Assembly (NCBI GenBank): GCA_964564735.1
Contig: CAZMCH010000010.1
Span: forward strand, 1-64,000
DNA from: CAZMCH01 sp964564735
GTDB lineage: Bacteria; Poribacteria; DTPJ01
Length of the DNA stretch: 64,000 nucleotides
Direction of reading: 5' to 3'
Notes under the pieces: generated by a model
Told to the model about the DNA's origin: nothing
Seen by the model: only the letters and a program-made list of their open reading frames with translations
Database searches by the model: none
Shown: in pieces, positions 44,245 through 51,995 of the stretch
Numbering within the stretch: the stretch's first letter is position 1
How the letters are laid out: every line of letters starts with the position of its first letter
Made by a program: the position numbers and the translations under genes

Positions 44245-45315
44245 TTATTCTGGTCTAATGATATTACCTTTTTTTATCTCGCTGATTTTTTCAATAATCT
44301 CAGCGATAGAAAGATGTTCAGCCTCTATCTTATTAACTTTAAGCAAACCGATTCTTTTTTGCTTCAAGTCTGCATCTTCTTCAAATATTGCCAATTTATT
44401 CCCGATGACCAAGCCATCACCTGCACCAATATCAATATAAACTTCATTTTCCTTTAAGTGCTTACCATCACTGACATAAATAATTTTCCCCTCGATGCCT
44501 GTTATGGACATTGGATCAATATGTTCGCCGATTTTTTTTGTAATTTGGCTCATTACATCCATAGTTGCAAGCCCAAAAAGAGTATTTTCCTTAAATTCTT
44601 CGGTTCCGAATTTCATTTTGTCCAACTTTTGATAATCTACAATAAGTTCCTTTTTTTCTTTCTTATTATCTTTTATGGAATCTCCGCCATCATATTCTTT
44701 GCGAAGAGGTCCTATACCCATAAAAAAATCTTTAAGATCTTTCTTTGAATTTATTTCACCATTTTCAATTTCGCTACCTGTATTATCATATATCAAAATT
44801 TTTGTGTTAACCGAGGATGAGTAATAAAAGCCCCCAATGTCATTTTTTAGATTCATCTTCATCCCATAATCTCCGCCGGTGCTTGCGGTTGTGGGACCAT
44901 GAGTGCTAACCCTTGTTCTATGCTGCTCAAACTTAGTAATATCACCTACAAATAAAATTTCAGCACCAAGTTTATTAGCTATATCAGCCATATTACTTCT
45001 ATCGGATGTTCTTAAAACTTCATCAACATAACTGGATTCAATTACGTTATATCCCGATTTTTTTAGATTTTCATTTAATAGATCACGAAACCCCTCTGAA
45101 AGATTCCATTTTTCCCTTTTTTGACCAAGCCCAAAAAGCGAATTGAGAGGACCAAGAGATATGCACCCACAACCAGAACTTCGATCAAAATTACTGTGAT
45201 CAACGAAGTATAATACTGCAACTTTGCCACTATTTTGCGCGTTAGCTAATGGAACAAAAGATACTAAAAACAATGACAAAAAGATAAATAATACCGATAT
45301 AATGCCTGATCTCAA
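44245..45315 (-). CDS. Exported CsgG/FlgT-like protein
   Basis: 356 residues with a clear signal peptide ending near ANAQNSG. KVAVLYFVDHSNF near residue 31 and LGAEILFVGDITKFEQ near 125 resemble the nucleotide-fold core of CsgG-like outer-membrane proteins. The C-terminal ~80 residues (GKIIYVSDG, VYIDIGAGDGLVIGNKLAIF, IGLLKVNKIEAEHLSIAEI) match the FlgT C-terminal beta domain pattern. A Cys-rich loop (SSGCGCISLGP) near residue 48 is unusual. It precedes gatA by 12 bases, an odd neighbour. Assembly or secretion of envelope material is inferred. Confidence 0.72.
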   Translation of the reverse strand: MRSGIISVLFIFLSLFLVSFVPLANAQNSGKVAVLYFVDHSNFDRSSGCGCISLGPLNSLFGLGQKREKWNLSEGFRDLLNENLKKSGYNVIESSYVDEVLRTSDRSNMADIANKLGAEILFVGDITKFEQHRTRVSTHGPTTASTGGDYGMKMNLKNDIGGFYYSSSVNTKILIYDNTGSEIENGEINSKKDLKDFFMGIGPLRKEYDGGDSIKDNKKEKKELIVDYQKLDKMKFGTEEFKENTLFGLATMDVMSQITKKIGEHIDPMSITGIEGKIIYVSDGKHLKENEVYIDIGAGDGLVIGNKLAIFEEDADLKQKRIGLLKVNKIEAEHLSIAEIIEKISEIKKGNIIRPE

Positions 45316-45433
45316 ATATAAATCACTCCTTTTTCCCGAATTTTAAACATAATTGGACAATATAAAATTTGGTAACGATTCTTTTTACAAACCTGCCTAT
45401 ACTGTCTTTGAATTCCTCTATATCATTACATAT

Positions 45434-46750
45434 CTAGCGATCTATCTCTAAACGCCAAAGCATGAATGAGCATGGACCTGATTTATCTGGTTTTCTTTCT
45501 TTGCCGATAAATTCTGTAGCTATATAAATTTCCCCATCTGATATAACTGAACCTTGCAAGACATTCGGCGTAAACATATAGACACTACCCTGATAACCAA
45601 TTTCTATTGGATTTGCTTTTTCTATTGGTATTCTTGCTATTTCACCACCACCGAGTATATCGCCTTCCCATGCCATCAATTGACCCATAGAAGGATTATT
45701 TATAAAAACTGAACGTTTTTCGTTTATTGGTATCCATTTACCTGCATTTGATAGATGAGGTTCTATTTGTATCGATCTGAGCCTTTCTAGCTTTTTTGCC
45801 TTTGTATTGTATCTCCAGAACTCATGGCGATTATCTTTATTATCTATATCATGTGAATTATAGTATAAAATAAGAGAACTCCAGTCATCTTTATTTTGTG
45901 GTCGCATATCATAAACAAAATGGTTGCCTGCAACATCGACAGGTATATCTTCCCGATTAATGATATTGTAATTCCAATCAAGATGAAGGAGTCTTGTATA
46001 ATGAATATCCTCTTTATCCCATATTTCTCCAACAAGCACTATGCCATCATTTGTAACCGCTATATGTGGATAGAAAAAACCCATTGGCTCAGCATATTGA
46101 AAAGGCTCTTTAAATACAAAATCAATGCCTTGTTTTTCACCGACAAACATAACAGGCGTATTAAATGGTATCTTGCCATCTTCAGATATTGCCAATATTA
46201 TAAGAACAACATGCTGACCATCTTGGCTCATACCGACATTCATTCTCAAATGATAATCTTCAAAAGGTTTTGTTGGTATAAGGTCTGTTTTATCAATAAG
46301 ATTTGATATATCATCTGGTTTATCACTTCGATAATAATGTATACGCCCATAATTGTAATTTGGATTATCCGTTGAATATGTTACTCCTATAAAAGCGTGT
46401 ATATATCCATCTTTTGTGCGAAATATCTGAGGCTGATTATTACCCTTTATGTTTTTTCCCTCGAATCTGATCTTCGACAAAGCTGGAGAAAGAGAACTCC
46501 CTTCTTTTGGCACTTGACCGATCAACGCAGTAGGAGTTGGATCATTCGGATCGAAGGCTGTTGCTGACCAAAAAATGCCATTTTCGCCTGTCAAAAGATA
46601 TGCAAAAGTATGTCCGCCCCATTGCATAACAATACTATCATTGAGAATCTTTGGGTCATCTTTTACATAAACCATATTATCTGAATTTGAAGCAATGCCC
46701 ATTATAATTAGCGCTGATATAGCAATACATTTTTCCATAATACTTACCAT
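45434..46750 (-). CDS. Exported beta-propeller protein (BNR/sialidase-like)
   Basis: 438 residues with a short signal (MEKCIAISALIIMGIAS; an ATG at 46738 is an alternative start). Repeating blocks such as MSQDGQHVVLIILAISEDG, HIAVTNDGIVLVGEIWDKED and LILYYNSHDIDNKD suggest propeller blades like those of BNR/sialidase or GH43-type proteins. Asp-box motifs are not clearly present. I cannot pick catalytic residues. It stands alone between the CsgG-like gene and a repeat copy at 46776-46836. Confidence 0.6.
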   Translation of the reverse strand: MVSIMEKCIAISALIIMGIASNSDNMVYVKDDPKILNDSIVMQWGGHTFAYLLTGENGIFWSATAFDPNDPTPTALIGQVPKEGSSLSPALSKIRFEGKNIKGNNQPQIFRTKDGYIHAFIGVTYSTDNPNYNYGRIHYYRSDKPDDISNLIDKTDLIPTKPFEDYHLRMNVGMSQDGQHVVLIILAISEDGKIPFNTPVMFVGEKQGIDFVFKEPFQYAEPMGFFYPHIAVTNDGIVLVGEIWDKEDIHYTRLLHLDWNYNIINREDIPVDVAGNHFVYDMRPQNKDDWSSLILYYNSHDIDNKDNRHEFWRYNTKAKKLERLRSIQIEPHLSNAGKWIPINEKRSVFINNPSMGQLMAWEGDILGGGEIARIPIEKANPIEIGYQGSVYMFTPNVLQGSVISDGEIYIATEFIGKERKPDKSGPCSFMLWRLEIDR

Positions 46751-47187
46751 TATTATTTATTCAATTTTTAATAAAGAAGATTTTTCGCTTTAATTAAAAT
46801 GACAGCGAAATCTCACCCTGAACGTAGTGAAGGGTCTTCTTGAATTAATACAAAAATATACTTCCTAGAAAATAAAATATGTAAAAATTGTTCACAACAT
46901 AATAAAATTTTAGTCTTAGTAGTTTTTTATGTCAAGAGAATCTTACAGACTTATGATATAATTTAGGGAAAAATACAACCCAAAACCATGATAATATTGT
47001 CTTTTCTATCATTTTTTACGAATTTATGGTCAAACTCTTTAATTTAATCTATCATTTAAGTATAATATAAGTATAAAAATATGAATCGTTTTACTACGGA
47101 TAGAATTATCATTCAATAATTTGTGGATATTGGATATAATTATAGACAGAGATTTGTTGAAATAGAATTTAAGAAAGGTAAAAATTG
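46751..47187. other. Intergenic stretch with repeat copy, no gene seen
   Basis: 437 bp between divergent genes. It contains the 61-bp repeat copy at 46776-46836. The remainder is strongly AT-rich with several TATAAT-like hexamers (for example near 46960 and 47133), but I could not pair any with a convincing -35. I see no ORF with a ribosome site. Confidence 0.5.
46776..46836. repeat. 61-bp dispersed repeat, copy 2
   Basis: The reverse complement of the copy at 25363-25423, with 55 of 61 matches. It includes ATGACAGCGAAAT and the CACCCTGAACGTAGTGAAGGG hairpin region. Confidence 0.8.
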
Positions 47188-48264
47188 ATGAGTAAAGTTT
47201 TGATATTGGATTGTGAAAATTATGAATCTGTTGAAGATAAGATTGTAGAAGTATTTAATTTTTTTCCGAATAACTGGAAAGATAAAAGCGTTCTTTTAAA
47301 GCCCAATATGCTTAATAGCAGAAGTCCTAAGCTTGGCAATACAACTCATCCTAGTTTCATAAAAGGGGCAACGCAATGGTTACTTAATGCGGGTGCAAAT
47401 GTTATTGTCGGAGATAACCCCGGCACAAATGGAACAGGCGTAAATGAAAGATGCGCAAAAGGAACTGGTATTGCAGAGGCATCTCTTGGATGCTATAGAA
47501 ATATATCTCAAGAACCGTTAACAATAAATCTCAATTCAAAATATGCAGAAAAAGTCGTAATATCAAAAACGGTCATTGATGTTGATATACTCATCTCAAT
47601 TCCAAAATTCAAGACTCACAGCCTTACACAGATCACTGGCGCAATAAAGAACTCATTTGGCTTTTTAATCGGAGGCGATAAAGGCAGAATACATGCAGTT
47701 ACAGGCAATTATGAAAACTTCCTAGAAGCAATTTTAGATATTTATTTGATACGCAAACCCGACATTGTAATAATGGACGCAGTTATTGGAATGGAAGGAA
47801 ACGGTCCCTCAAGCGGACCTTTGAGGCATATAGGCAAGATAATCGCCTCTGATGATGGTGTCGCTATTGATTCTGTGATGGCTTTTATGATGGGGAAAAG
47901 CCCTGATAAAATAAGAATGCTCAAAATGGCAAAGGAACGAAAAATAGGGGAAATAGACATATCAAAAATTGAGATAATTGGCGATCTAAAACCAATTAAG
48001 GGTTTTAAGATGCCTTCAACATTCCTCAGTCAATTTGCAGGCAGAATTTATAATAATAATTTTGCAAGGTCGTTGGTATGGAGTAAGCCAATCATAAAAA
48101 AAGACAAGTGCAAAAATTGTGGTATATGCGCAAAAAATTGCCCTGTTAAAGCGATGGCAACTGATGGTAAAATACCTTCGATCAATAGAAAAACCTGTAT
48201 ACGTTGCTATTGCTGTCAGGAACTATGTCCGAATGATGCGATTGAATTAAGAAGGTTCATATAA
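47188..48264 (+). CDS. DUF362 protein with C-terminal 2x[4Fe-4S] ferredoxin domain
   Basis: 358 residues from the ATG at 47188 (a TTG sits just before it); AGAAAGG is upstream. DUF362 landmarks are LLKPNMLN, GDNPGTNG, LISIPKFKTHSLTQITGAIKNSFG and IVIMDAVIGMEGNGP. The C-terminus has two clusters: CKNCGICAKNCP and CIRCYCCQELCP, each with the four Cys of a 4Fe-4S ferredoxin. It is a redox protein of unclear substrate. Unlike the DUF362 gene at 36867-37913 it has no signal, and the other has no ferredoxin domain, so the two probably do different jobs. Confidence 0.9.
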   Translation: MSKVLILDCENYESVEDKIVEVFNFFPNNWKDKSVLLKPNMLNSRSPKLGNTTHPSFIKGATQWLLNAGANVIVGDNPGTNGTGVNERCAKGTGIAEASLGCYRNISQEPLTINLNSKYAEKVVISKTVIDVDILISIPKFKTHSLTQITGAIKNSFGFLIGGDKGRIHAVTGNYENFLEAILDIYLIRKPDIVIMDAVIGMEGNGPSSGPLRHIGKIIASDDGVAIDSVMAFMMGKSPDKIRMLKMAKERKIGEIDISKIEIIGDLKPIKGFKMPSTFLSQFAGRIYNNNFARSLVWSKPIIKKDKCKNCGICAKNCPVKAMATDGKIPSINRKTCIRCYCCQELCPNDAIELRRFI

Positions 48265-48281
48265 ATTGGGAGGTAATAATA

Positions 48282-48551
48282 ATGGCAATAAATAAAGCTG
48301 AGGAGATTTATCAAAGGCATATCAAAGAATTATTGCCTAACGAAAGAATGAAGCTATTGGAATTGATAGCACATGATCTTGTAACAATAAATGGCGATTT
48401 CATTCAAACAAATAACAAACAGCGAGATTGGGTGGAAATTAGAGGTAAAGCATCATATCCATTATTAGGTGAAGACGCACAAAATTGGGTATCAAAAACA
48501 AGAAAAGAAAGTGATGAGCAACGTGAAAAACAATCAATACATAAAATTTGA
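48282..48551 (+). CDS. Antitoxin-like protein next to a decayed PIN gene
   Basis: 89 residues. NERMKLLELIAHDLV and WVEIRGKASYPLLGEDAQNWVSKTRKESDEQRE resemble small antitoxins placed before PIN toxins. GGGAGGTAATAAT gives a good ribosome site. The following 147 bases encode only the last third of a PIN protein (48551-48697), so the toxin is probably gone while the antitoxin frame remains. Function as an antitoxin is inferred from sequence style and context. Confidence 0.65.
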   Translation: MAINKAEEIYQRHIKELLPNERMKLLELIAHDLVTINGDFIQTNNKQRDWVEIRGKASYPLLGEDAQNWVSKTRKESDEQREKQSIHKI

Positions 48552-48697
48552 GTCTGGCTGATGCTTTTCAGATTTCAGCAGCTTTGACGATTGGTTGTGA
48601 GGCATTTATTACTAACGATTTTGCATTAAAGCGTGTGACAGATTTAAAAATATTGTTATTGGATGAATTGCTGAATAATCAAATAATGGAGGAATAA
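48551..48697 (+). pseudogene. C-terminal remnant of a PIN-domain toxin
   Basis: An open frame of 48 codons reads SLADAFQISAALTIGCEAF, then ITNDFALKRVTDLKILLLDEL, then stop. ADAFQ-ISAAL and FITNDFALKRV match the closing part of PIN toxins (third and fourth acidic sites). About two thirds of the domain, including the first catalytic Asp, is missing. It is out of frame with the antitoxin, as expected after a deletion. Its stop lies at the ribosome site of the next gene. Confidence 0.7.
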
Positions 48698-48699
48698 TA

Positions 48700-50271
48700 A
48701 TGGCAAAAAAGAAAATCATAGGCAAAAATGGCGCGATTGGTTCTGGACGTGCAGGATCAGAAGAAGCAGGAATAAAGATGCTCAAAGCAGGCGGAAACGC
48801 CATTGATGCTGGTGTTGCTTCTGTATTTGCTCTGTCAGTTACGGATCATGACCAATTTTGTTTTGGTGGAGAAGTTCCCATGCTTATATATTCAACCAAG
48901 CAAAAAAAGGTTGTAGCAATAAGCGGAATGGGAGTCGCACCAAAAAAGGCAAGCCTTGATATGTTTATTGGCATGTCCACAATACCCGGAGATGGCATAT
49001 TACCTGCAGCGGTCCCATCTGCGCTTGCAACATGCTTGCTTGCGCTGGATAAATTTGGCACGATGAGTTTTGCGGATGTTATAGAACCAACCATCAGGAT
49101 ACTTGAAAAGGGTGGGCAGGATTGGTTTCCAAGATTAATAAAGACTATTGACAGGTTGATAGAAGCGGAAAATAGCGAATCATCAAAGGGAAGAAGCGCA
49201 GGTCTGGAGGCAGTTCGCAAAAGATTCTATGAAGGCGATATTGCTGATGAACTGGTTAATTGGAATCAGAGTCAGGGAGGGCTTTTCGTAAAAGAGGATT
49301 TGGCAAATTACAGGGCAAAGATAGAAGACCCTGTTCATGGAAATTATAGGGGCTATGATGTCTATAAATGCGGTTTCTGGACACAAGGTCCCTCAATGAT
49401 TCAGGCTCTTAATATACTTGAGGATTACGATTTTAGCACGACAAATAATAAAGACCCCGAATATATACATCTTGTTATAGAAGCAATAAAGCTTGCTTTT
49501 GCAGATAGGGACGCATATTACGGAGATCATGATTTCGTTAGTGCTTTGGAAGAAATTTTGCTATCCAAAGAGTATGCTGAAAAAAGAAGAGCCTTGATAG
49601 ATCAAAACAAAGCATCATTAAAACACTTACCCGGCGACCCTTGGAAAAACAGGGCTTTGGGGTATGTTGATTTTCCTACAGAAGTTGTTGGAACAGCGAT
49701 TAATGATACGACAACATGCGTAGCAAGCGATCAGTTTGGTAATATGTTTGTGGGAACGCCTAGCGGATGGGGTTCAGGATTACGACCCGGAAGTACCGGT
49801 GTTGTGCTTGGAACTCGCCTACAGAGTTTTAATCTTTGGGAAGGACATCCAAACGTCATAAAACCCGGGAAACGTCCAAGAATAACATTAACTCCTACGC
49901 TTGTTATGAAAGAAGGCAAGCCTTCTATGGTTATAAGCGTTGCGGGTGGCGATCAGCAAGATCAGACAGCCTTGCAGATATTATTAAGTGTTATTGAGTT
50001 CGGCGTAAGTCCACAAGAGGCGGTTGATACGATAAGATTTGGCACTAATCATTTTATCGGCTCTTTCCGTCAAACGCCTGTTGTCCCTGGGAGTATTGTG
50101 ATAGAAGATTCGGCTTCGGACAATACAATCAAAGTCCTACAAGATAAAGGGCATAATGTCCAGAAAACGACTGTTTTTCCATCACAAGCTGTCGCTATTG
50201 TCTGGCGTGAAGATGGTTCGATGGAAGTTGGTGGCGATTTGAATAAAGAAAGGCATCTTGCGGTTTATTAA
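48700..50271 (+). CDS. Gamma-glutamyltransferase family protein
   Basis: 523 residues. It has the family's N-terminal AGSEEAGIKMLKAGGNAIDAGVAS and FCFGGEVPML. The maturation site NDTTTCVASDQFGNM at ~residue 336 provides the N-terminal nucleophile Thr after self-cleavage. GTPSGWGSGLRPGSTG and VISVAGGDQQDQT carry glycine loops of the active site. There is no signal peptide, so it may act in the cytoplasm, unlike classical GGT. TGGAGGAATAATA precedes the ATG. Glutathione or a related gamma-glutamyl compound is the family substrate; other groups are acylases or hydrolases. Confidence 0.9.
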   Translation: MAKKKIIGKNGAIGSGRAGSEEAGIKMLKAGGNAIDAGVASVFALSVTDHDQFCFGGEVPMLIYSTKQKKVVAISGMGVAPKKASLDMFIGMSTIPGDGILPAAVPSALATCLLALDKFGTMSFADVIEPTIRILEKGGQDWFPRLIKTIDRLIEAENSESSKGRSAGLEAVRKRFYEGDIADELVNWNQSQGGLFVKEDLANYRAKIEDPVHGNYRGYDVYKCGFWTQGPSMIQALNILEDYDFSTTNNKDPEYIHLVIEAIKLAFADRDAYYGDHDFVSALEEILLSKEYAEKRRALIDQNKASLKHLPGDPWKNRALGYVDFPTEVVGTAINDTTTCVASDQFGNMFVGTPSGWGSGLRPGSTGVVLGTRLQSFNLWEGHPNVIKPGKRPRITLTPTLVMKEGKPSMVISVAGGDQQDQTALQILLSVIEFGVSPQEAVDTIRFGTNHFIGSFRQTPVVPGSIVIEDSASDNTIKVLQDKGHNVQKTTVFPSQAVAIVWREDGSMEVGGDLNKERHLAVY

Positions 50272-50318
50272 AGATTTGTATTCATTTCCGAGATATTGTA
50301 AAGGAGAACTGAATAATA

Positions 50319-50543
50319 ATGCAAAAATTTACTTTGCCGATAATCATTGAAAAGGATGAGGACGGTTATTTTGTATCATGTCCTGTTTTGCAGGGATGTT
50401 ATACTCAAGGCGATACCTATGAAGAAGCAATAGAGAATATTGAAGATGCAATAAGATTGCATATTGAAGACCGACTTGCAAACAATGAGAAAATACCTAG
50501 CAATATTCTAGTAAGTTTGGCAACTCTGGAGATACAGATATGA
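50319..50543 (+). CDS. hicB: HicB antitoxin
   Basis: 74 residues. It is the short form of HicB: a partial RNase-H-like fold, PIIIEKDEDGYFVSCPVLQGCYTQGDTYEEAIENIEDAI, which is the usual signature. AAGGAGAACTG precedes the ATG. It overlaps hicA by 4 bases (ATGA). In this family HicB binds and blocks HicA and represses its own operon. The C-terminal DNA-binding part usually found in long HicB is absent, so repression may need another factor. Confidence 0.9.
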   Translation: MQKFTLPIIIEKDEDGYFVSCPVLQGCYTQGDTYEEAIENIEDAIRLHIEDRLANNEKIPSNILVSLATLEIQI

Positions 50544-50776
50544 GTCCGAAAACACCAAGAGTAAATGCGAATCAGGTGATTCGTGCAATTCAAAAAATGG
50601 GATTTGCATTTAGTCGGCAAAGCGGAAGTCATAAAATATATAGAAATGCTTCAGGTCGTCGTGTAACTGTGCCATATCATACAAGCAAGATATTGCATCC
50701 AAAAATAATTGACAATATTATAGATGATGCTGGACTAACATTAGAGGAATTTATACAACTGCTTAGTGATTCTTAG
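50540..50776 (+). CDS. hicA: HicA toxin (mRNA interferase)
   Basis: 78 residues. The dsRBD-like fold is seen as VIRAIQKMGFAFSRQSGSHKIYRN, with the catalytic His in GSHKIY, and VTVPYHTSKILHPKIIDNII after it. These are the standard HicA landmarks. It cleaves mRNA and is neutralised by the overlapping HicB. A truncated DNA methyltransferase frame follows 17 bases later. Confidence 0.92.
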   Translation: MSPKTPRVNANQVIRAIQKMGFAFSRQSGSHKIYRNASGRRVTVPYHTSKILHPKIIDNIIDDAGLTLEEFIQLLSDS

Positions 50777-50793
50777 AATTGCGAGGTGATGGG

Positions 50794-51018
50794 ATGGCTG
50801 ACAACAAGCTCTATTATGGCGATAACCTTCGTATTCTCAGGCATCATATTGCCGATGAAAGCGTTGACCTTGTTTATCTTGACCTGCCATCTAATAGCAA
50901 TCAAAACTATAACGTGCTATTCAAGGAGGAGGACGGAACTGCTTCCACCGCACAGGTGGAGGCGTTTAAGGCTAGCAAAGTTGAGTATGAAGTGGATGAT
51001 AGCCCTGATTTATTATAG
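50794..51018 (+). pseudogene. N-terminal fragment of a DNA N4/N6-methyltransferase
   Basis: 74 residues from the ATG at 50794 (GAGGTGATGGG upstream). The start DNKLYYGDNLRILRHHI and ADESVDLVYLDLPSNSNQNYNVLF match the start of N6-adenine/N4-cytosine methyltransferases, where the catalytic block would read DPPF; here it is DLPS, changed at two positions. The frame ends after ~60 matched residues, before the SAM-binding and target domains. It is a dead fragment next to hicA. Confidence 0.75.
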
Positions 51019-51062
51019 TTTTTATTAGATATTGAATATAACGACTTGTGCCAATTGCTTTC

Positions 51063-51119
51063 GTAGCCCAAGATTCTAGCTCGGTTTTTATAATTGCCAG
51101 CTTAAAAAAGTTGAGCTAC
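51063..51119. repeat. GTAGCCCA-type hairpin, second copy
   Basis: GTAGCCCAA near 51063 pairs with TTGAGCTAC near 51111 (8 of 9). Arms and inner AGCTTAAAAA resemble the hairpin at 4063-4100, so it may be a small dispersed repeat family. Confidence 0.5.
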
Positions 51120-51250
51120 AAATTGCCTATTTTTAGGGCTTTTTCTCAGGGTTTATTATTTCTACCAAAGCTGACCCGCTGAAAGTGATTGTTGTTTTGC
51201 TTCTATAGAACGCTGAAAAGGTAATGTGTTATCCCTATTTTGTTATACAT

Positions 51251-51310
51251 ATTACGAAATAAATCAGCAAAAATCCGCTAAATCCGTTTAATCTGCGTTC
51301 TATTTTCTTT
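51251..51310. repeat. GCGTTC-type intergenic repeat, copy 2
   Basis: Shares ATTACGAAATAAAT and AAATCCGTTTAAT plus TGCGTTCTATT with the reverse complement of 60141-60185, which lacks about 9 internal bases. It is also related to 6766-6828. Confidence 0.7.
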
Positions 51311-51356
51311 AATTAAAAAGCTGGTTAATCAATATACATTACACAAGGAGTTTAAT

Positions 51357-51995
51357 ATGTGTTTCAAAATCAAAAATATTTCTCTAATTGTTTGTCTTTT
51401 AATAGCATTTGTTTTTATTGGCTGTGGTCCCAAAGTTATCGTTCCACCAGAAGTTGATTTAACAAAATATAAAGCGGTAGGCTTAATAAATTTTGAATCT
51501 GATGCAAAAGGCAAGCTTGGCGAATATGTTACTCAAAAGTTTCTTCAAGAAATAAGCAGATCACAAAAAGGTGTTCGAATTGTTGAGCTTGGTGATATGG
51601 AAAGAGTCCTAAGGGCGATTGATCGTGAAGAGCTAGGCCCCAAAGCTATCCAGATAATCGGGGATACATATAAAGTTGAGGCTATCATAATGGGTAATTT
51701 ACATGTATCAGAGATCAAACCTAAAATTGATCTATCTAGTATTGTTGTCAAGGCGTTAAATGTCAAAGCTGATGTTGATGCTTCATTAAGCGTTAAACTC
51801 ATAGAAACAAAAAATAGCGCAACCATCTGGACAAACATCGCAGAGGACAAAAGAACAGTTGCGCAAGTTAGTGTGTTTTCAAGCAAAGATATTTCCTTTG
51901 ATGCGGAAAATCCTGATGAGGCTTATGGTGAATTGGCTCAATCCTTAATCCAACAAGTTACAGAAGACCTCAAAACAAGGCGCAGGAGACTATGA
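51357..51995 (+). CDS. Lipoprotein with CsgG/LpoB-like domain
   Basis: 212 residues. A lipoprotein signal ends in VFIGC (Cys at residue 23). KYKAVGLINFESDAKGKLGEYVTQKFLQEI and VRIVELGDMERVLRAIDREE, with YKVEAIIMGNLHVSEI, resemble the alpha/beta fold of CsgG and LpoB-type proteins. ACAAGGAGTTTAAT precedes the ATG. Its stop overlaps the next gene's start (ATGA), so it is translationally coupled to the TPR lipoprotein. The two probably form one envelope complex; the role is unknown. Confidence 0.78.
   Translation: MCFKIKNISLIVCLLIAFVFIGCGPKVIVPPEVDLTKYKAVGLINFESDAKGKLGEYVTQKFLQEISRSQKGVRIVELGDMERVLRAIDREELGPKAIQIIGDTYKVEAIIMGNLHVSEIKPKIDLSSIVVKALNVKADVDASLSVKLIETKNSATIWTNIAEDKRTVAQVSVFSSKDISFDAENPDEAYGELAQSLIQQVTEDLKTRRRRL

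Larger units (their letters stand above)
51019..51356. other. Intergenic stretch of repeats, no gene seen
   Basis: 338 bp. It contains the GTAGCCCA-type hairpin (51063-51119) and the GCGTTC-type repeat (51251-51310). Further sequence around 51170-51240 has no open frame with a ribosome site. It is consistent with repeat-filled debris after the methyltransferase fragment. Confidence 0.5.

Noticed and set aside
50319..51018. Intact restriction-modification or defence island
   Set aside because: The methyltransferase is truncated with a damaged motif and no restriction enzyme is present; only HicBA is complete.
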